Origin: DASYYE01 sp035946955
Lineage (GTDB): Bacteria; Actinomycetota; Actinomycetes; Streptosporangiales; Streptosporangiaceae
Direction of reading: 5' to 3'
Length of the DNA: 64,000 nt
NCBI GenBank assembly: GCA_035946955.1
Contig: DASYYE010000018.1
Span: 1-64,000, forward strand
Of this stretch, positions 52,661-61,159 are shown in pieces. The translations under genes were made by a program, and so were the position numbers. Below the pieces are notes generated by a model. It worked only from the letters and a program-made list of their open reading frames with translations, made no database searches and was not told the DNA's origin. Positions within the stretch are counted from its first letter, which is position 1. Each line of letters opens with the position of its first letter.

Positions 52661-54064
52661 GTGCATGTCATGACCGCTGAACGCGGACTGCCCGGACTAG
52701 GCCTGGCTGACCGCCGGTCGCGGGCGGTGGGGGCGGTCATGCTGGTGGCCGCCGTTGCCGCGGCCGCGGTCGTCGGGCGCTGGTCACTGCCCGTGCTCGC
52801 CGGGCTCGGCGTCCTGGCCGTGCTCGGTTTCCTGTTGAGCCGTCTTCCGCTGGTGGTCGCCGCACTCGCCGCCGGCTTCTACTTCAACGCCTACCTCTCG
52901 CACGGCGCTGGGCTGATCACCATCGACAAGGGGATCGGTGCCCTGGCTGTGGTGGCGTGGGGCCTGGAGTGGGCGGTCAGCCGCAGGCCCATCATCGTCA
53001 CACGTCAGATGTGGCTGCTCGGGGCTTTCCTGCTGTGGACGTTCGTCTCGCTCACGGTCGCGGTCAACGAAAAGGCAGCGCTGGTCACCACGCTGCGCTA
53101 TGTGATCTTCGCGACGCTCTTCTTCCTCGTGGTCCAGACGGTCCACGGCGACCGGCGCCGGGCCGGTGTGCTGGTCCACATCGTGGTCGCCGCCGCGGCG
53201 GTGGCCGCTGTCATCGGCCTCGTCGCGTTCCTGCGCCACCAGGTCGTGCAGGCCAGCGGCCCGCTCAAGGACCCGAACGACTTCGGGTTCCTCCTGGCCA
53301 GCACGCTGCCGCTGGCTGTGTACGAGACGCGGTGGGCCGCCACCCGGTGGGCCAGGGTACTGGCTGACCTGGCCATGGCCGTGATCGGTGTGTGCACGCT
53401 CGCCACGTTCTCCCGCAGCGCACTGACGGGCCTGGCCGTGGCGGTCGTGTGGGCACTGGTGACCGGGCGGCTCCGGCTGCGCTGGCTGGTGGTCGGCCTG
53501 GCGTGCGCGGTGGTCGTGGTCAGCCTCGCGCTTGTCCTCACACCACAGCAGGTGACGTCGGCCCTTACCCAACGGGCCCATGTGGCTTCGGCCAACGTGT
53601 CGGAACGTCTCGGTTACTACCGGGTCGAACTGAACGAGTGGGACCACTACCCGGTCACCGGCGTGGGGCCGGGCAACTTCGTGTACCGCTTCTACCAGTT
53701 CGCCCCGGCTGTGGGCGAGAGCCTGCCCTACCCGTCGAACGTCCTGACGATCAGCGGCGAAGACGCCTACCTGGTCATCCTGGCGGAGCAGGGGGTGGTC
53801 GGCCTGACGCTGTTCCTGGGCTACCTCGCACTGTCATGGGCCGGCCTCCGGCGCCGGTTCCCCGGCGACGAACGCAGCGACCAGCTCCAGACCGCGCTGG
53901 CAGCGGGGTTCGTCGTCGCCTGTGTCGGCGCGCTGTTCCTGGCCGAGCAGTACTACCCGCCGCTGTGGTTCCTGCCCGCCCTTGGCGCTGCCCTGGCCGG
54001 GGATCCCCGGCAGCCGATGGCGGGGCGGCCCATGGCGGCGGGGCGGATGGCGGGGCAGCCGTGA
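52661..54064 (+). CDS. O-antigen-ligase/Wzy-like polymerase
   Basis: 467 aa; GTG at 52661, or ATG at 52670. Polytopic, with a large loop near the C-terminus containing GYYRVELNEWDHYPVTGVGP ... GEDAYLVILAEQGVVGLTLFL, the Wzy_C/WaaL signature (Gly, Pro and Arg residues of the catalytic loop). Joins or polymerises undecaprenyl-linked units on the outer face. The stop overlaps the next start by 4 nt (GTGA). Confidence 0.88.
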   Translation: MHVMTAERGLPGLGLADRRSRAVGAVMLVAAVAAAAVVGRWSLPVLAGLGVLAVLGFLLSRLPLVVAALAAGFYFNAYLSHGAGLITIDKGIGALAVVAWGLEWAVSRRPIIVTRQMWLLGAFLLWTFVSLTVAVNEKAALVTTLRYVIFATLFFLVVQTVHGDRRRAGVLVHIVVAAAAVAAVIGLVAFLRHQVVQASGPLKDPNDFGFLLASTLPLAVYETRWAATRWARVLADLAMAVIGVCTLATFSRSALTGLAVAVVWALVTGRLRLRWLVVGLACAVVVVSLALVLTPQQVTSALTQRAHVASANVSERLGYYRVELNEWDHYPVTGVGPGNFVYRFYQFAPAVGESLPYPSNVLTISGEDAYLVILAEQGVVGLTLFLGYLALSWAGLRRRFPGDERSDQLQTALAAGFVVACVGALFLAEQYYPPLWFLPALGAALAGDPRQPMAGRPMAAGRMAGQP

Positions 54065-54846
54065 GGCCGGTGGTGGCCGCGGCGGTCCGGCTTCGCACCC
54101 GTGTGCCCCTGCCCGTAGGGCGGGCCACCGTCGTCCTCGGCTGGCACCGGGTCGACGTGGCGGGCGGCAGGCTCGCCGTCCCACCGGACCTGTTCGCGCG
54201 GCAGATGGCGCTGCTCGCCGAACACCGGGCACAGTCCCCCGTCGTCACGGTCGAGGACGCCGCCGCCGCGCAGGCCCAGGAGGGTGGGCGCCACGTGGTC
54301 CTGACGTTCGACGACGCCTGGGCCGACAACCACACCCATGCGCTCGGGCCGCTGAACGAGCACCACCTGCCAGCGACCCTGTACGTGCCCAGCCGCCTGC
54401 TCGGCAAGCCCGGCTACATGACGCAGACCCAGATGCTCGAGATGGCCGCCAGTGGGGTCACGATCGGTGCGCACAGCCGGACGCACGCCGACCTGCCTGC
54501 GTGCACCCCGCAGGAGCTCGAGTACGAGGTGAGGGGCAGCAGGGACGACCTCGAGGACATGCTCGGCGAGCCGGTGACCTCGTTCGCCTACCCGTTCGGC
54601 CGGACCAGCGACGCCGTGGTCGCCTCGGTCGCGGCGGCCGGGTTCGCCTGCGCCGTGACCAGCAGGCCCGGGTGGTGGCGGCCAGCCACCCACCCGCTGA
54701 GGATCCCCCGGGCCTTCGTGGAGGACTTCTCCGAGGAGACGTTCGTGGCCGCCATCCGCGGCGGGCTCAGCGTCCTGCGTCTCCTGGACGAGGTCAAGTC
54801 CCACAGCCCGGGGCGGCTGCGCCAGCCGCCGTGCAGCCAGCCGTGA
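54061..54846 (+). CDS. polysaccharide deacetylase (CE4/NodB-like)
   Basis: 261 aa from a GTG overlapping the previous stop. Catalytic TFDDAW (Asp84, Asp85), zinc motif GAHSRTH (His138, His142) and the catalytic-barrel motif YPFGRTSDAV. Removes N-acetyl groups. No signal peptide is visible, so it may act on lipid-linked intermediates or leave the cell otherwise. Its stop overlaps the GT4 start (GTGA). Confidence 0.9.
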   Translation: MRPVVAAAVRLRTRVPLPVGRATVVLGWHRVDVAGGRLAVPPDLFARQMALLAEHRAQSPVVTVEDAAAAQAQEGGRHVVLTFDDAWADNHTHALGPLNEHHLPATLYVPSRLLGKPGYMTQTQMLEMAASGVTIGAHSRTHADLPACTPQELEYEVRGSRDDLEDMLGEPVTSFAYPFGRTSDAVVASVAAAGFACAVTSRPGWWRPATHPLRIPRAFVEDFSEETFVAAIRGGLSVLRLLDEVKSHSPGRLRQPPCSQP

Positions 54847-55952
54847 GAGTGGTCTTCCTGCTGACCCAGGACCGGGGTGGGCCAGCGGACCTCACTGTGA
54901 GCCTGGCCCGGGAGCTGGCAGGCCGGCCGGGCGGGCCCGGGATAACGGTCATGGGGCCGGCCTCGCTGGCGGATGCCGGGTGCCCCGGTGACCTCCTGGT
55001 GCCGCTGGAAGTCCGGTCCAAGACGGACCTGCGGGGCTTCAGGGCGGTCCGTGCCCTGCTGGCGAAGCTGGCGCCGGACGTCATCCACGCCCAGGACCGC
55101 AGGGCCGGCCTGGTCGCCTCCTTCGCGGCCGGGACCGCCACCCCCGTGGTGCTCACGTTCCACGGTGTGCCCGACACCGCCGCTGGCCGCTGGGTCCAGG
55201 CAGGCCCCTGGCAGGGCCGCCGCCCGGGGGTGGCCGGCGGCAGCCGCATGGCCGCGGACGCGCTGGTGTCGCGCCGGGTCAGGTTCACGGTGGCACCCAG
55301 CCGGGCCATGGCGGCCTTCCTGCGCCGCGAGCTGCGCGTGCCGCATGCCCGCCTGCGGGTGGTGCACAACGGGGTCGCGGTCCCGGCCCCGCGCGGCCCG
55401 GCGGACGGGCTGCTCACCTTTGCCACCCTCAGCTCGTTCGCGCCCTGCAAGGCCACCCCCGTGCTGGTGGAGGCGTTCCTCGGCCTCGCGGCGGCGCGGC
55501 CGGGTACGCGGCTGCTGATGGTGGGCGACGGCATCGACCGGGCACAGTGCGAAGGACTGGCACGGCAGTCCCCGGCCGGCCGCCAGGTCGAATTCACCGG
55601 GCACCGGACCGACGTCGACGCGCAGCTGGGACGCGCCGACGTGTTCGTGCTGCCGTCACTGAACGAAAACCTGCCGCTGGCGCTGCTCCAGGCCATGGCG
55701 AAAGGGCTGCCCTGCATCGCCACGGCCGTGGGCGGTGTGCCCGAGGTCCTCGACTCCACCTGCGGCGTGCTCGTCGCCCCCGGCGACGTCGCGGCGCTGC
55801 GCGCCGCCATGACCGCCGTGGCCGGTGACCCGGACCTGGCCGCCCGGCTCGGCTCGGCCGCGCGCCAGCGGGTGATGCAGCGGTTCTCCCTGTCCCGCTG
55901 CGCCGACGACCACCTCCGGTTGTGGTCGGAGGCCGTGGGCGGCCGCCGGTGA
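54843..55952 (+). CDS. GT4 family glycosyltransferase
   Basis: 369 aa, GTG overlapping the deacetylase stop. GT-B fold: N-terminal FLLTQDRGGPADLTVSLAREL, then VVLTFHGVPDTAAGR, VVHNGVAVP and the GT4 donor-site motif PSLNENLPLALLQAMAKGLPCIATAVGGVPEVL. Part of a contiguous plus-strand run from 52661 to 57028. Confidence 0.93.
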   Translation: MRVVFLLTQDRGGPADLTVSLARELAGRPGGPGITVMGPASLADAGCPGDLLVPLEVRSKTDLRGFRAVRALLAKLAPDVIHAQDRRAGLVASFAAGTATPVVLTFHGVPDTAAGRWVQAGPWQGRRPGVAGGSRMAADALVSRRVRFTVAPSRAMAAFLRRELRVPHARLRVVHNGVAVPAPRGPADGLLTFATLSSFAPCKATPVLVEAFLGLAAARPGTRLLMVGDGIDRAQCEGLARQSPAGRQVEFTGHRTDVDAQLGRADVFVLPSLNENLPLALLQAMAKGLPCIATAVGGVPEVLDSTCGVLVAPGDVAALRAAMTAVAGDPDLAARLGSAARQRVMQRFSLSRCADDHLRLWSEAVGGRR

Positions 55953-57028
55953 GGGTCATGCATGTGCTGCCAAGCCTCGGCGCGGGCGGTATGGAACAAC
56001 TCGTCATCGGCCTGACCGCGGACGCCACCGCCCGCGGCGACACCGTCGTGGTGGCCGCCGCGCCGGGCCCCTGGGCGGAGCGGGCCAGGCACGCAGGCGC
56101 CACGCACGCCGCCCTGCCGGAGACCTCGCGTGCGAATGTGGCCGGGATGACGGCCGCCGCGGCGTGCCTGGCCAGGTGGGTCCGCCGGTTCCGGCCGCAG
56201 GTGGTCCACGCCCACAACCCCCGCATGACCCTCCTGGCCCGGCTGGCCCTGACGGCCACGCGGCACAACGCGGTCCTCATCCCGACCGTGCACGGGCTCG
56301 CCCCAGGCGACTACCGCACGGCAAGCCGAATCCTGCGGGGTTGTGCCCAGCGGGTCGTCGCCTGCGCGCCCTCGGTCGCGCGTTCACTGGTCAGCGCCGG
56401 GTTCCCGCCGGAGCGGGTCGACGTCATCCTGAACGGCGCGGCCCTCCAGCCGGCCGGGCCGCATCGCGAGGCAGCCCTGCGTGGGTCGCTGGGGCTGGGG
56501 CCGGCCCCAGTGGTCGCAGGCCTCGGCCGCCTGGTCGCGCAGAAGGACTGGCCGACCCTGATCGGAGCGGCCGGGTACCTGCCCGGCCCTTCCTATGTCG
56601 TGGCTGGCGAGGGCGGTCTGCGCGAGCACCTGGCGGACCTGGCGGCGGCGGCCGGCGGGCAGGTCCGGTTCGTCGGCCTGGTCGACGACGTGGCCGCGCT
56701 GGTGGGCCTGGCGTCGTGCGTGGTGTTCACCTCCACCTGGGAGGGCCTGCCGCTGACACTCCTGGAAGCCCTGTCGCTAGGAGCGCCGGTGGTGGCCACG
56801 GCGGTAGACGGAGTCACCGACGTGGTGCCCGAGACCGCGGCGCTGCTGGTCCCACCGGGCAACCCGCGCGCTGTCGCCACAGCGGTCGAGCGCGTGCTGA
56901 ACGACAGCGCCCTGGCGGCCAGCCTGCGACGAGACGCCCTAGCTGCGGCCGCCACCTGGGCCCCCGCCCAAATGCTCGCCCAGTACCGCCACGCCTACGA
57001 AGCCGCACTGTCCGCCCACCCCCGCTAG
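55949..57028 (+). CDS. GT4 family glycosyltransferase
   Basis: 359 aa, GTG overlapping the previous stop. GT-B: LPSLGAGGMEQLVIGLTADA, VVHAHNPRMTLLARLALTA, ILNGAALQP, and the donor-site FTSTWEGLPLTLLEALSLGAPVVATAVDGVTDVV. Last gene of the polymerase-deacetylase-GT run; it ends 1 nt before a C-rich tract and about 40 nt before the first palindrome. Confidence 0.93.
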   Translation: MRVMHVLPSLGAGGMEQLVIGLTADATARGDTVVVAAAPGPWAERARHAGATHAALPETSRANVAGMTAAAACLARWVRRFRPQVVHAHNPRMTLLARLALTATRHNAVLIPTVHGLAPGDYRTASRILRGCAQRVVACAPSVARSLVSAGFPPERVDVILNGAALQPAGPHREAALRGSLGLGPAPVVAGLGRLVAQKDWPTLIGAAGYLPGPSYVVAGEGGLREHLADLAAAAGGQVRFVGLVDDVAALVGLASCVVFTSTWEGLPLTLLEALSLGAPVVATAVDGVTDVVPETAALLVPPGNPRAVATAVERVLNDSALAASLRRDALAAAATWAPAQMLAQYRHAYEAALSAHPR

Positions 57029-57066
57029 CCCCCCTGGACCCCCCGACCCCCGACCCCCGATCCCCC
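57029..57066. repeat. five-run C-rich tract (G-quadruplex potential on the minus strand)
   Basis: C-runs at 57029-57034, 57039-57044, 57047-57051, 57054-57058 and 57062-57066 (5-6 C each), spaced 2-4 nt. It lies between the GT4 stop codon and the palindrome at 57069. The minus strand could form a G-quadruplex, the plus strand an i-motif. Confidence 0.7.
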
Positions 57067-57068
57067 TC

Positions 57069-57121
57069 CATGATCCTGAAGACTTCTCAGTCGTAGCGAC
57101 TGAGAAGTCTTCAGGATCATG
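57069..57121. repeat. long palindrome, left copy
   Basis: A 25-bp perfect inverted repeat with a 3-nt loop TAG. Arms begin CATGATCCTGAAGACTTC and end CTCAGTCG. It shares with the copy at 58230-58286 the ends CATGATCCTG and the core GACTTCTCAGTC; the two bases between them are AA here and TC there. Confidence 0.9.
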
Positions 57122-57228
57122 AGTTGCTTTCCTCAGCACCCCATACCGACATTCCGGGGGTTTTCATCCACAGGCTGAGGTGGCTGCTGTTCGCTGTCCA
57201 CAGGCCGCTAGGCCATCACGCGAGCGGG

Positions 57229-58236
57229 ATGTCCAACCGGCAGGGTTGGTTCGTGTCCCCTCGCATCCCCAGCGCCTGCCAAAACCTGCTCACTCGCCAA
57301 GAGGGTGTAATCGCCCGGTGGCAGGCGATCGGCACTGGCCTCGCACTCCAGGAAATCGACGTCCACCTGCGCCGGGGCCGCTGGCAGCCGCTCTACCGGG
57401 GTGTGTATGCGGCACACACCGGAGTCCCACCACGTGCCGCTCTCCTGTGGGCTGCCGTCCTGCGGGCTGGACCTACCGCGGGGCTCAGCCACCACAGCGC
57501 CGCCGAGCTAGACGGTCTGGCCGATCGGCCCAGTGACTCGGTCCACGTGGTCGTCAGCAGCACCAAGCGCATCGTGGTGAGCGACGGCCAACGAAGCGCG
57601 CACGCGCCTCCGATCGTGGTCCATTACTCGTGTCGTCTTGGTGAGTCACTCCATCCGTGCCGCCGCCCGCGGCGGACCCGGATCGAGGAGACCGCGCTCG
57701 ACCTGGCGGAAACCGCCCGGACCCTAGATGAAGCCCTGGAATGGCTCACGAAAGCATGTACCCGGCGGCTGAGCACCACGGACCTCCTCCGCAGTGCCAT
57801 GGCAGCAAGGGCCAAGTTCCGCTGGCGTGCCGAGCTGGAACTCTCACTCGCGGAGATCGACGAAGGCGTCCACTCGGCCCTGGAACGCAGGTACGTTCGC
57901 CGGGTTGAGACACCCCACGGCCTGCCGCGTGCCACCCGGCAGGCGCGCAGCACGCTCGGCAGTCGAACCCGCTACCTGGACAACCACTATGGGCACTTCG
58001 GGGTGGCGGTCGAACTGGACGGTCAGGCAGCCCACCCAGCCGAAGCACGCTGGCGGGACATCCACCGGGACAACTCCAGCGCAGCAGCCGGCATCATCAC
58101 GTTGCGTTACAACTGGGCAGACGTAACCGCCCGCCCGTGCCAGGTCGCTGCAGAGGTGGCCGCCGTCCTGACAGCCCGTGGCTGGACCCACCAGCTACAG
58201 CCCTGCTCCCCTCACTGTGGAAGCCGTCCTTCATGA
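57229..58236 (+). CDS. AbiEi-like wHTH plus DUF559/Vsr-like nuclease-fold protein
   Basis: 335 aa from the ATG at 57229; a TTG at 57124 and a GTG at 57253 are alternatives, and no start has a good ribosome site. N-terminus: RQEGVIARWQAIGTGLALQ then IDVHLRRGRWQPLYRGVYA, as in the AbiEi-type antitoxin winged helix. C-terminus: Asp251 (YLDNHYG), Glu262-Leu-Asp264-Gly (VAVELDGQ) and His269, a restriction-endonuclease-like (DUF559/Vsr) core. Its stop codon lies inside the right-hand palindrome at 58230, and the left palindrome lies just upstream. It interrupts the exopolysaccharide gene run. Confidence 0.75.
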   Translation: MSNRQGWFVSPRIPSACQNLLTRQEGVIARWQAIGTGLALQEIDVHLRRGRWQPLYRGVYAAHTGVPPRAALLWAAVLRAGPTAGLSHHSAAELDGLADRPSDSVHVVVSSTKRIVVSDGQRSAHAPPIVVHYSCRLGESLHPCRRPRRTRIEETALDLAETARTLDEALEWLTKACTRRLSTTDLLRSAMAARAKFRWRAELELSLAEIDEGVHSALERRYVRRVETPHGLPRATRQARSTLGSRTRYLDNHYGHFGVAVELDGQAAHPAEARWRDIHRDNSSAAAGIITLRYNWADVTARPCQVAAEVAAVLTARGWTHQLQPCSPHCGSRPS

Positions 58237-58286
58237 TCCTGTCGACTTCTCAGTCATGGTGACTGAGAAGTCGACAGGATCATGAA
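58230..58286. repeat. long palindrome, right copy
   Basis: A 27-bp perfect inverted repeat with loop TGG, spanning the stop codon of the gene at 57229. Ends TTCATGATCCTG and core GACTTCTCAGTC match the left copy; the differing inner pair (TC/GA instead of AA/TT) is compensated on both arms. Confidence 0.9.
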
Positions 58287-58296
58287 ATGCCCGGTC

Positions 58297-59625
58297 TCAG
58301 GACTGGCCGAAGTCGGTGGGGCGGCCTACGCCGGCTAGGACTGTGCCCAGGACGCGGGTGCCTAGGGAGGTCAGGCCGTCCACGGTGGTCCTGAGCTGTT
58401 CCCAGGTGATCGTCTTCGACTCGACCACCAGCACCACCCCATCGGTGACACCGGCCACGAGGTCGGCGTCGGAGTCGGGGCGCAGCGAGGGGCCGTCCAC
58501 GATCACGAGGTCAGCCAGGTTTGTGAGCTTGGGCAGCTGCTCGCGGTAGAGGGTGATTTCGTCCCGCCGGGCGCGCAGCGGCGGTCCGGCGGTGACCACC
58601 TGCAGGCCCGCGACCGTGGGCACTGGGCGGGGGAGTGTCGCTGGGTCCGCCCCGTCCAGGATGGTCGAGCTCAGACCCTGCCAGCGCTCCATGCTGAACA
58701 CCTCGTGCAGGGATGGGTGGCGGACGTCCGCGTCCACCAGCACCACGGCCAGCCCCATCTCGGCGAGGGTGGCAGCCAGGTTCGCCGCCACCGTCGTCTT
58801 GGCCGTGCCCGGCAGCGGGCTCATCACGGTCACCGAGCGGACCTCCTGGCCCAGCAGTGAGTACATGAAGTTGGTCCGCAGCGACCGCCAGCCATTGTGG
58901 GACAGCGTCAGCTTCGGGTCGCCGCCCGCCGCGCTCATGCCATTGCCCAGGCCGAAGTCGTGGACCACCCCCAGCACGGGCGGGCGGGCAACGGCACTCG
59001 CGGGCGGGAACGTGTCCTCGGAGCGTCTGGCCAGCCTGTCCCACACCAGGCCCGCGGCCAGGCCAAGGAACACGGCCAGCACCAGAATCGCCAGCAGCGT
59101 GAGCTTGGTCCGCGGGCTCGACGGCGCCTGCGGGAGGGTCGGCCTGCCGTACAACTGCGCGACCACCACCCCGTTGCCCCGTACCAGTTCCAGGAAGGCG
59201 GCTGTGGCGGCGGCGGCGATCTGCTGAGCACGCGCCGGATTCGTGTTCTGGCCCACGATCGTGATGACCGCGGCGCTGGACAGCGACTCGCCGTGCACAT
59301 CGTTGGCCAGCTGGTCCGCGGAGGTGGAGAAGGGCACGGCCGCTGCTGTCCGCTCGAGGAGCACGGGACTGGACACCAGCTGGACGTAGGTGGGAATGAG
59401 GCTGGCGATCAGGTTGGGGTAGTTCGGCAGGACAGCGGAGTTGTTCGACACCGGCAGGAGCGCCACGGACGAGGTCGATTCGTAGACCGTCGGCTGGGCC
59501 AGCGAGTAGACGGTGCCGCCGACCAGCACCACCAGGGCGACCACCAGGCACACCCACCTGCGTCGCCACAGGATCTGCCCGACGCGCTGCGGGGTGACTG
59601 TGTCGTGGGGTTCATGTGGGCTCAC
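58297..59625 (-). CDS. Wzc/CpsD-like chain-length and BY-kinase protein
   Basis: 442 aa, GTG start overlapping the GT4 stop by 14 nt. N-terminal membrane segment (VCLVVALVVLVGGTVYSLAQP) and Wzz-like domain, second segment LTLLAILVLAVFLGLAAGLV, then the P-loop ATPase. The Walker A reads PGTAKTT with Ala where Gly is normal; Walker A' is VVLVDADVR, Walker B LVIVDGPSL. The C-terminus is VGRPTDFGQS, without a tyrosine cluster, so autophosphorylation may differ. Controls exopolysaccharide chain length. Confidence 0.88.
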   Translation of the reverse strand: MSPHEPHDTVTPQRVGQILWRRRWVCLVVALVVLVGGTVYSLAQPTVYESTSSVALLPVSNNSAVLPNYPNLIASLIPTYVQLVSSPVLLERTAAAVPFSTSADQLANDVHGESLSSAAVITIVGQNTNPARAQQIAAAATAAFLELVRGNGVVVAQLYGRPTLPQAPSSPRTKLTLLAILVLAVFLGLAAGLVWDRLARRSEDTFPPASAVARPPVLGVVHDFGLGNGMSAAGGDPKLTLSHNGWRSLRTNFMYSLLGQEVRSVTVMSPLPGTAKTTVAANLAATLAEMGLAVVLVDADVRHPSLHEVFSMERWQGLSSTILDGADPATLPRPVPTVAGLQVVTAGPPLRARRDEITLYREQLPKLTNLADLVIVDGPSLRPDSDADLVAGVTDGVVLVVESKTITWEQLRTTVDGLTSLGTRVLGTVLAGVGRPTDFGQS

Positions 59626-60790
59626 TGGACTCGCTCGCCTCTCGGTGTGTTGTCTCGCTGGGGTTACACGCTGCGGGGTGGGCGCCGAGGTCCCGCCACA
59701 GCCAGAGGGTCGCCTCCAGTGAACGGCGGAGGGAGAAGCGTTCGACCGCCCTGCGGCGGGCCGCCGCCCCCAGCGCTGTCCGCCGGGCCGGGTCCGCCAG
59801 CAGGTCGTCGACGGCCCGCGCCAGTGCACCGGGGTCCCCGGGCGGGACCAGGATGCCCGCTCCGGCCAGCGCCGAACTCCCCCCTACCCGGGTGGCGACC
59901 ACGGCGGCGCCACAGGCCATGGCCTCCAGCAGCACCAGCGCCATTCCGTCGTAGCGGGAGGGAATCAGCACCACGTCGGCCGCCCGGAGATCCGGACCCG
60001 GGTCGGGGCGGAACCCGGTCAGCTCGACCCGGTCGGTGAGGCCGAGTGCCTGCACCTGCTGTTGCACCGTGTCGCGGTCCTCGCCTTCGCCCACCAGGCG
60101 CAGCCGTACCCCTGGCGTGCGCATCAGCGCGAGCGCGGCCACTGCGATGTCCGGCGCCCGGGCGTGACACAGCCGCCCCACCGACACCACCAGCGGGTCA
60201 GCGCTGCGCTGGGCCAGCGGCCCGTCCGGGCGGAACCGGCCCACGTCGACCCCGTTGGGGATGACCTGGATCCGGGTGGCCTGTGGCCCGAGGACCACGC
60301 GGCCGTCCGCGCGTTCTTCGCGGGAGACCGCGACCACCGCGCTGGTCACCGGCAGCATGACGCGCTCGAACAGCCGGTACGCCGGCGCCAGCCGTCCCCC
60401 GACCAGCCACGACCAGCCGTGCGGGGTGAAGACACTTGGCGGGCGGTGCCGCCCGAGGCTCGCCAGCGCCAGCCGGCCGACCGCACCGGCCTTCGACGAG
60501 TGCAGGTGGACCAGGGCGTGGTCGCGGGCGAGCAGCCGGACCCGCAGTACAGCCAGGATGTCGGCGGGGTGCGGGGAGCGCCGCATGTCGAGCGGCTCCC
60601 ACACGGCGTTCGCCTCCCGTGCCCACCCGGCCAGGTCACCGTCGGCCGGGCAGGCCACCGTCAGCTCGTACCCCTGTGCCGCGGCTGCCCGGGCCAGCTC
60701 ACGGACGCAGACGGCCACGCCGTCCACCGTGGCCTGAGACACGATCAGGATGCGCTTGGACTGCTCTCGTGCCCTCCACGCCCGGCTCAT
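59612..60790 (-). CDS. GT4 family glycosyltransferase
   Basis: 392 aa from the ATG at 60790; the open frame extends to 60907 but no upstream start has a ribosome site. GT-B: ILIVSQATVDGVAVCVREL, VIPNGVDVGRF, and the donor-site PSRYDGMALVLLEAMACGAAVVATRVGGS. An 18-codon small frame (60787-60843) ends in an ATGA overlap with this start. It is followed by the BY-kinase gene with a 14-nt overlap. Confidence 0.88.
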   Translation of the reverse strand: MSRAWRAREQSKRILIVSQATVDGVAVCVRELARAAAAQGYELTVACPADGDLAGWAREANAVWEPLDMRRSPHPADILAVLRVRLLARDHALVHLHSSKAGAVGRLALASLGRHRPPSVFTPHGWSWLVGGRLAPAYRLFERVMLPVTSAVVAVSREERADGRVVLGPQATRIQVIPNGVDVGRFRPDGPLAQRSADPLVVSVGRLCHARAPDIAVAALALMRTPGVRLRLVGEGEDRDTVQQQVQALGLTDRVELTGFRPDPGPDLRAADVVLIPSRYDGMALVLLEAMACGAAVVATRVGGSSALAGAGILVPPGDPGALARAVDDLLADPARRTALGAAARRRAVERFSLRRSLEATLWLWRDLGAHPAACNPSETTHREASESSEPT

Positions 60791-61054
60791 GGGCCGGACC
60801 GACTCACCAGGTCCATTGCGAGAGGCCCCTTGACCGACAGCATCACTGAAGGTGCTGTGTTCGTGCCCTCCTCTGCGGTCCACGAGGGTCGCGAGCCGCA
60901 CACGCACGTGCCTGAGACATGTCTACTACGTGTGGCCTGCTGTCGGCTACCGTGCGTGCCGGCGCGTCCCGCGTCTCCCGGCCCCGTTGCGCTGCCCTCG
61001 GCTGTGCGGCCGGGCCGTCCCGGGACATCAGCGGCGTCCCAGGTGAAGGAATCT

Positions 61055-61071
61055 GATAAAGACTTTTTACC
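61055..61071. promoter_or_regulatory. imperfect inverted repeat, operator candidate
   Basis: GATAAAGACTTTTTACC, an AT-rich dyad resembling the TAAAG/CTTTA half-sites of ROK-type repressors. Confidence 0.35.
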
Positions 61072-61085
61072 AAAATCGTCGACGA

Positions 61086-61104
61086 TAGTAAGGAATCTTT
61101 ACTA
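61086..61104. promoter_or_regulatory. inverted repeat upstream of the secreted glycosidase
   Basis: TAGTAAGGAATCTTTACTA: TAGTAA and TTACTA arms with a 7-nt centre, 55 nt before the glycosidase start. Similar dyads precede ROK-controlled glycosidase genes, and a ROK gene lies at the right edge. Confidence 0.45.
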
Positions 61105-61159
61105 GGATCGGACGAATCGCCTGTTTATGCAAGAGCTGGCCGGAGGAGAGAGACCCACG

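Larger units (their letters stand above)
60791..61159. promoter_or_regulatory. divergent intergenic region with ROK-like operator candidates
   Basis: 369 bp between the divergent GT4 and glycosidase genes. It holds the 18-codon frame at 60787-60843 and, further right, AT-rich inverted repeats at 61055-61071 and 61086-61104, listed separately. Confidence 0.55.
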
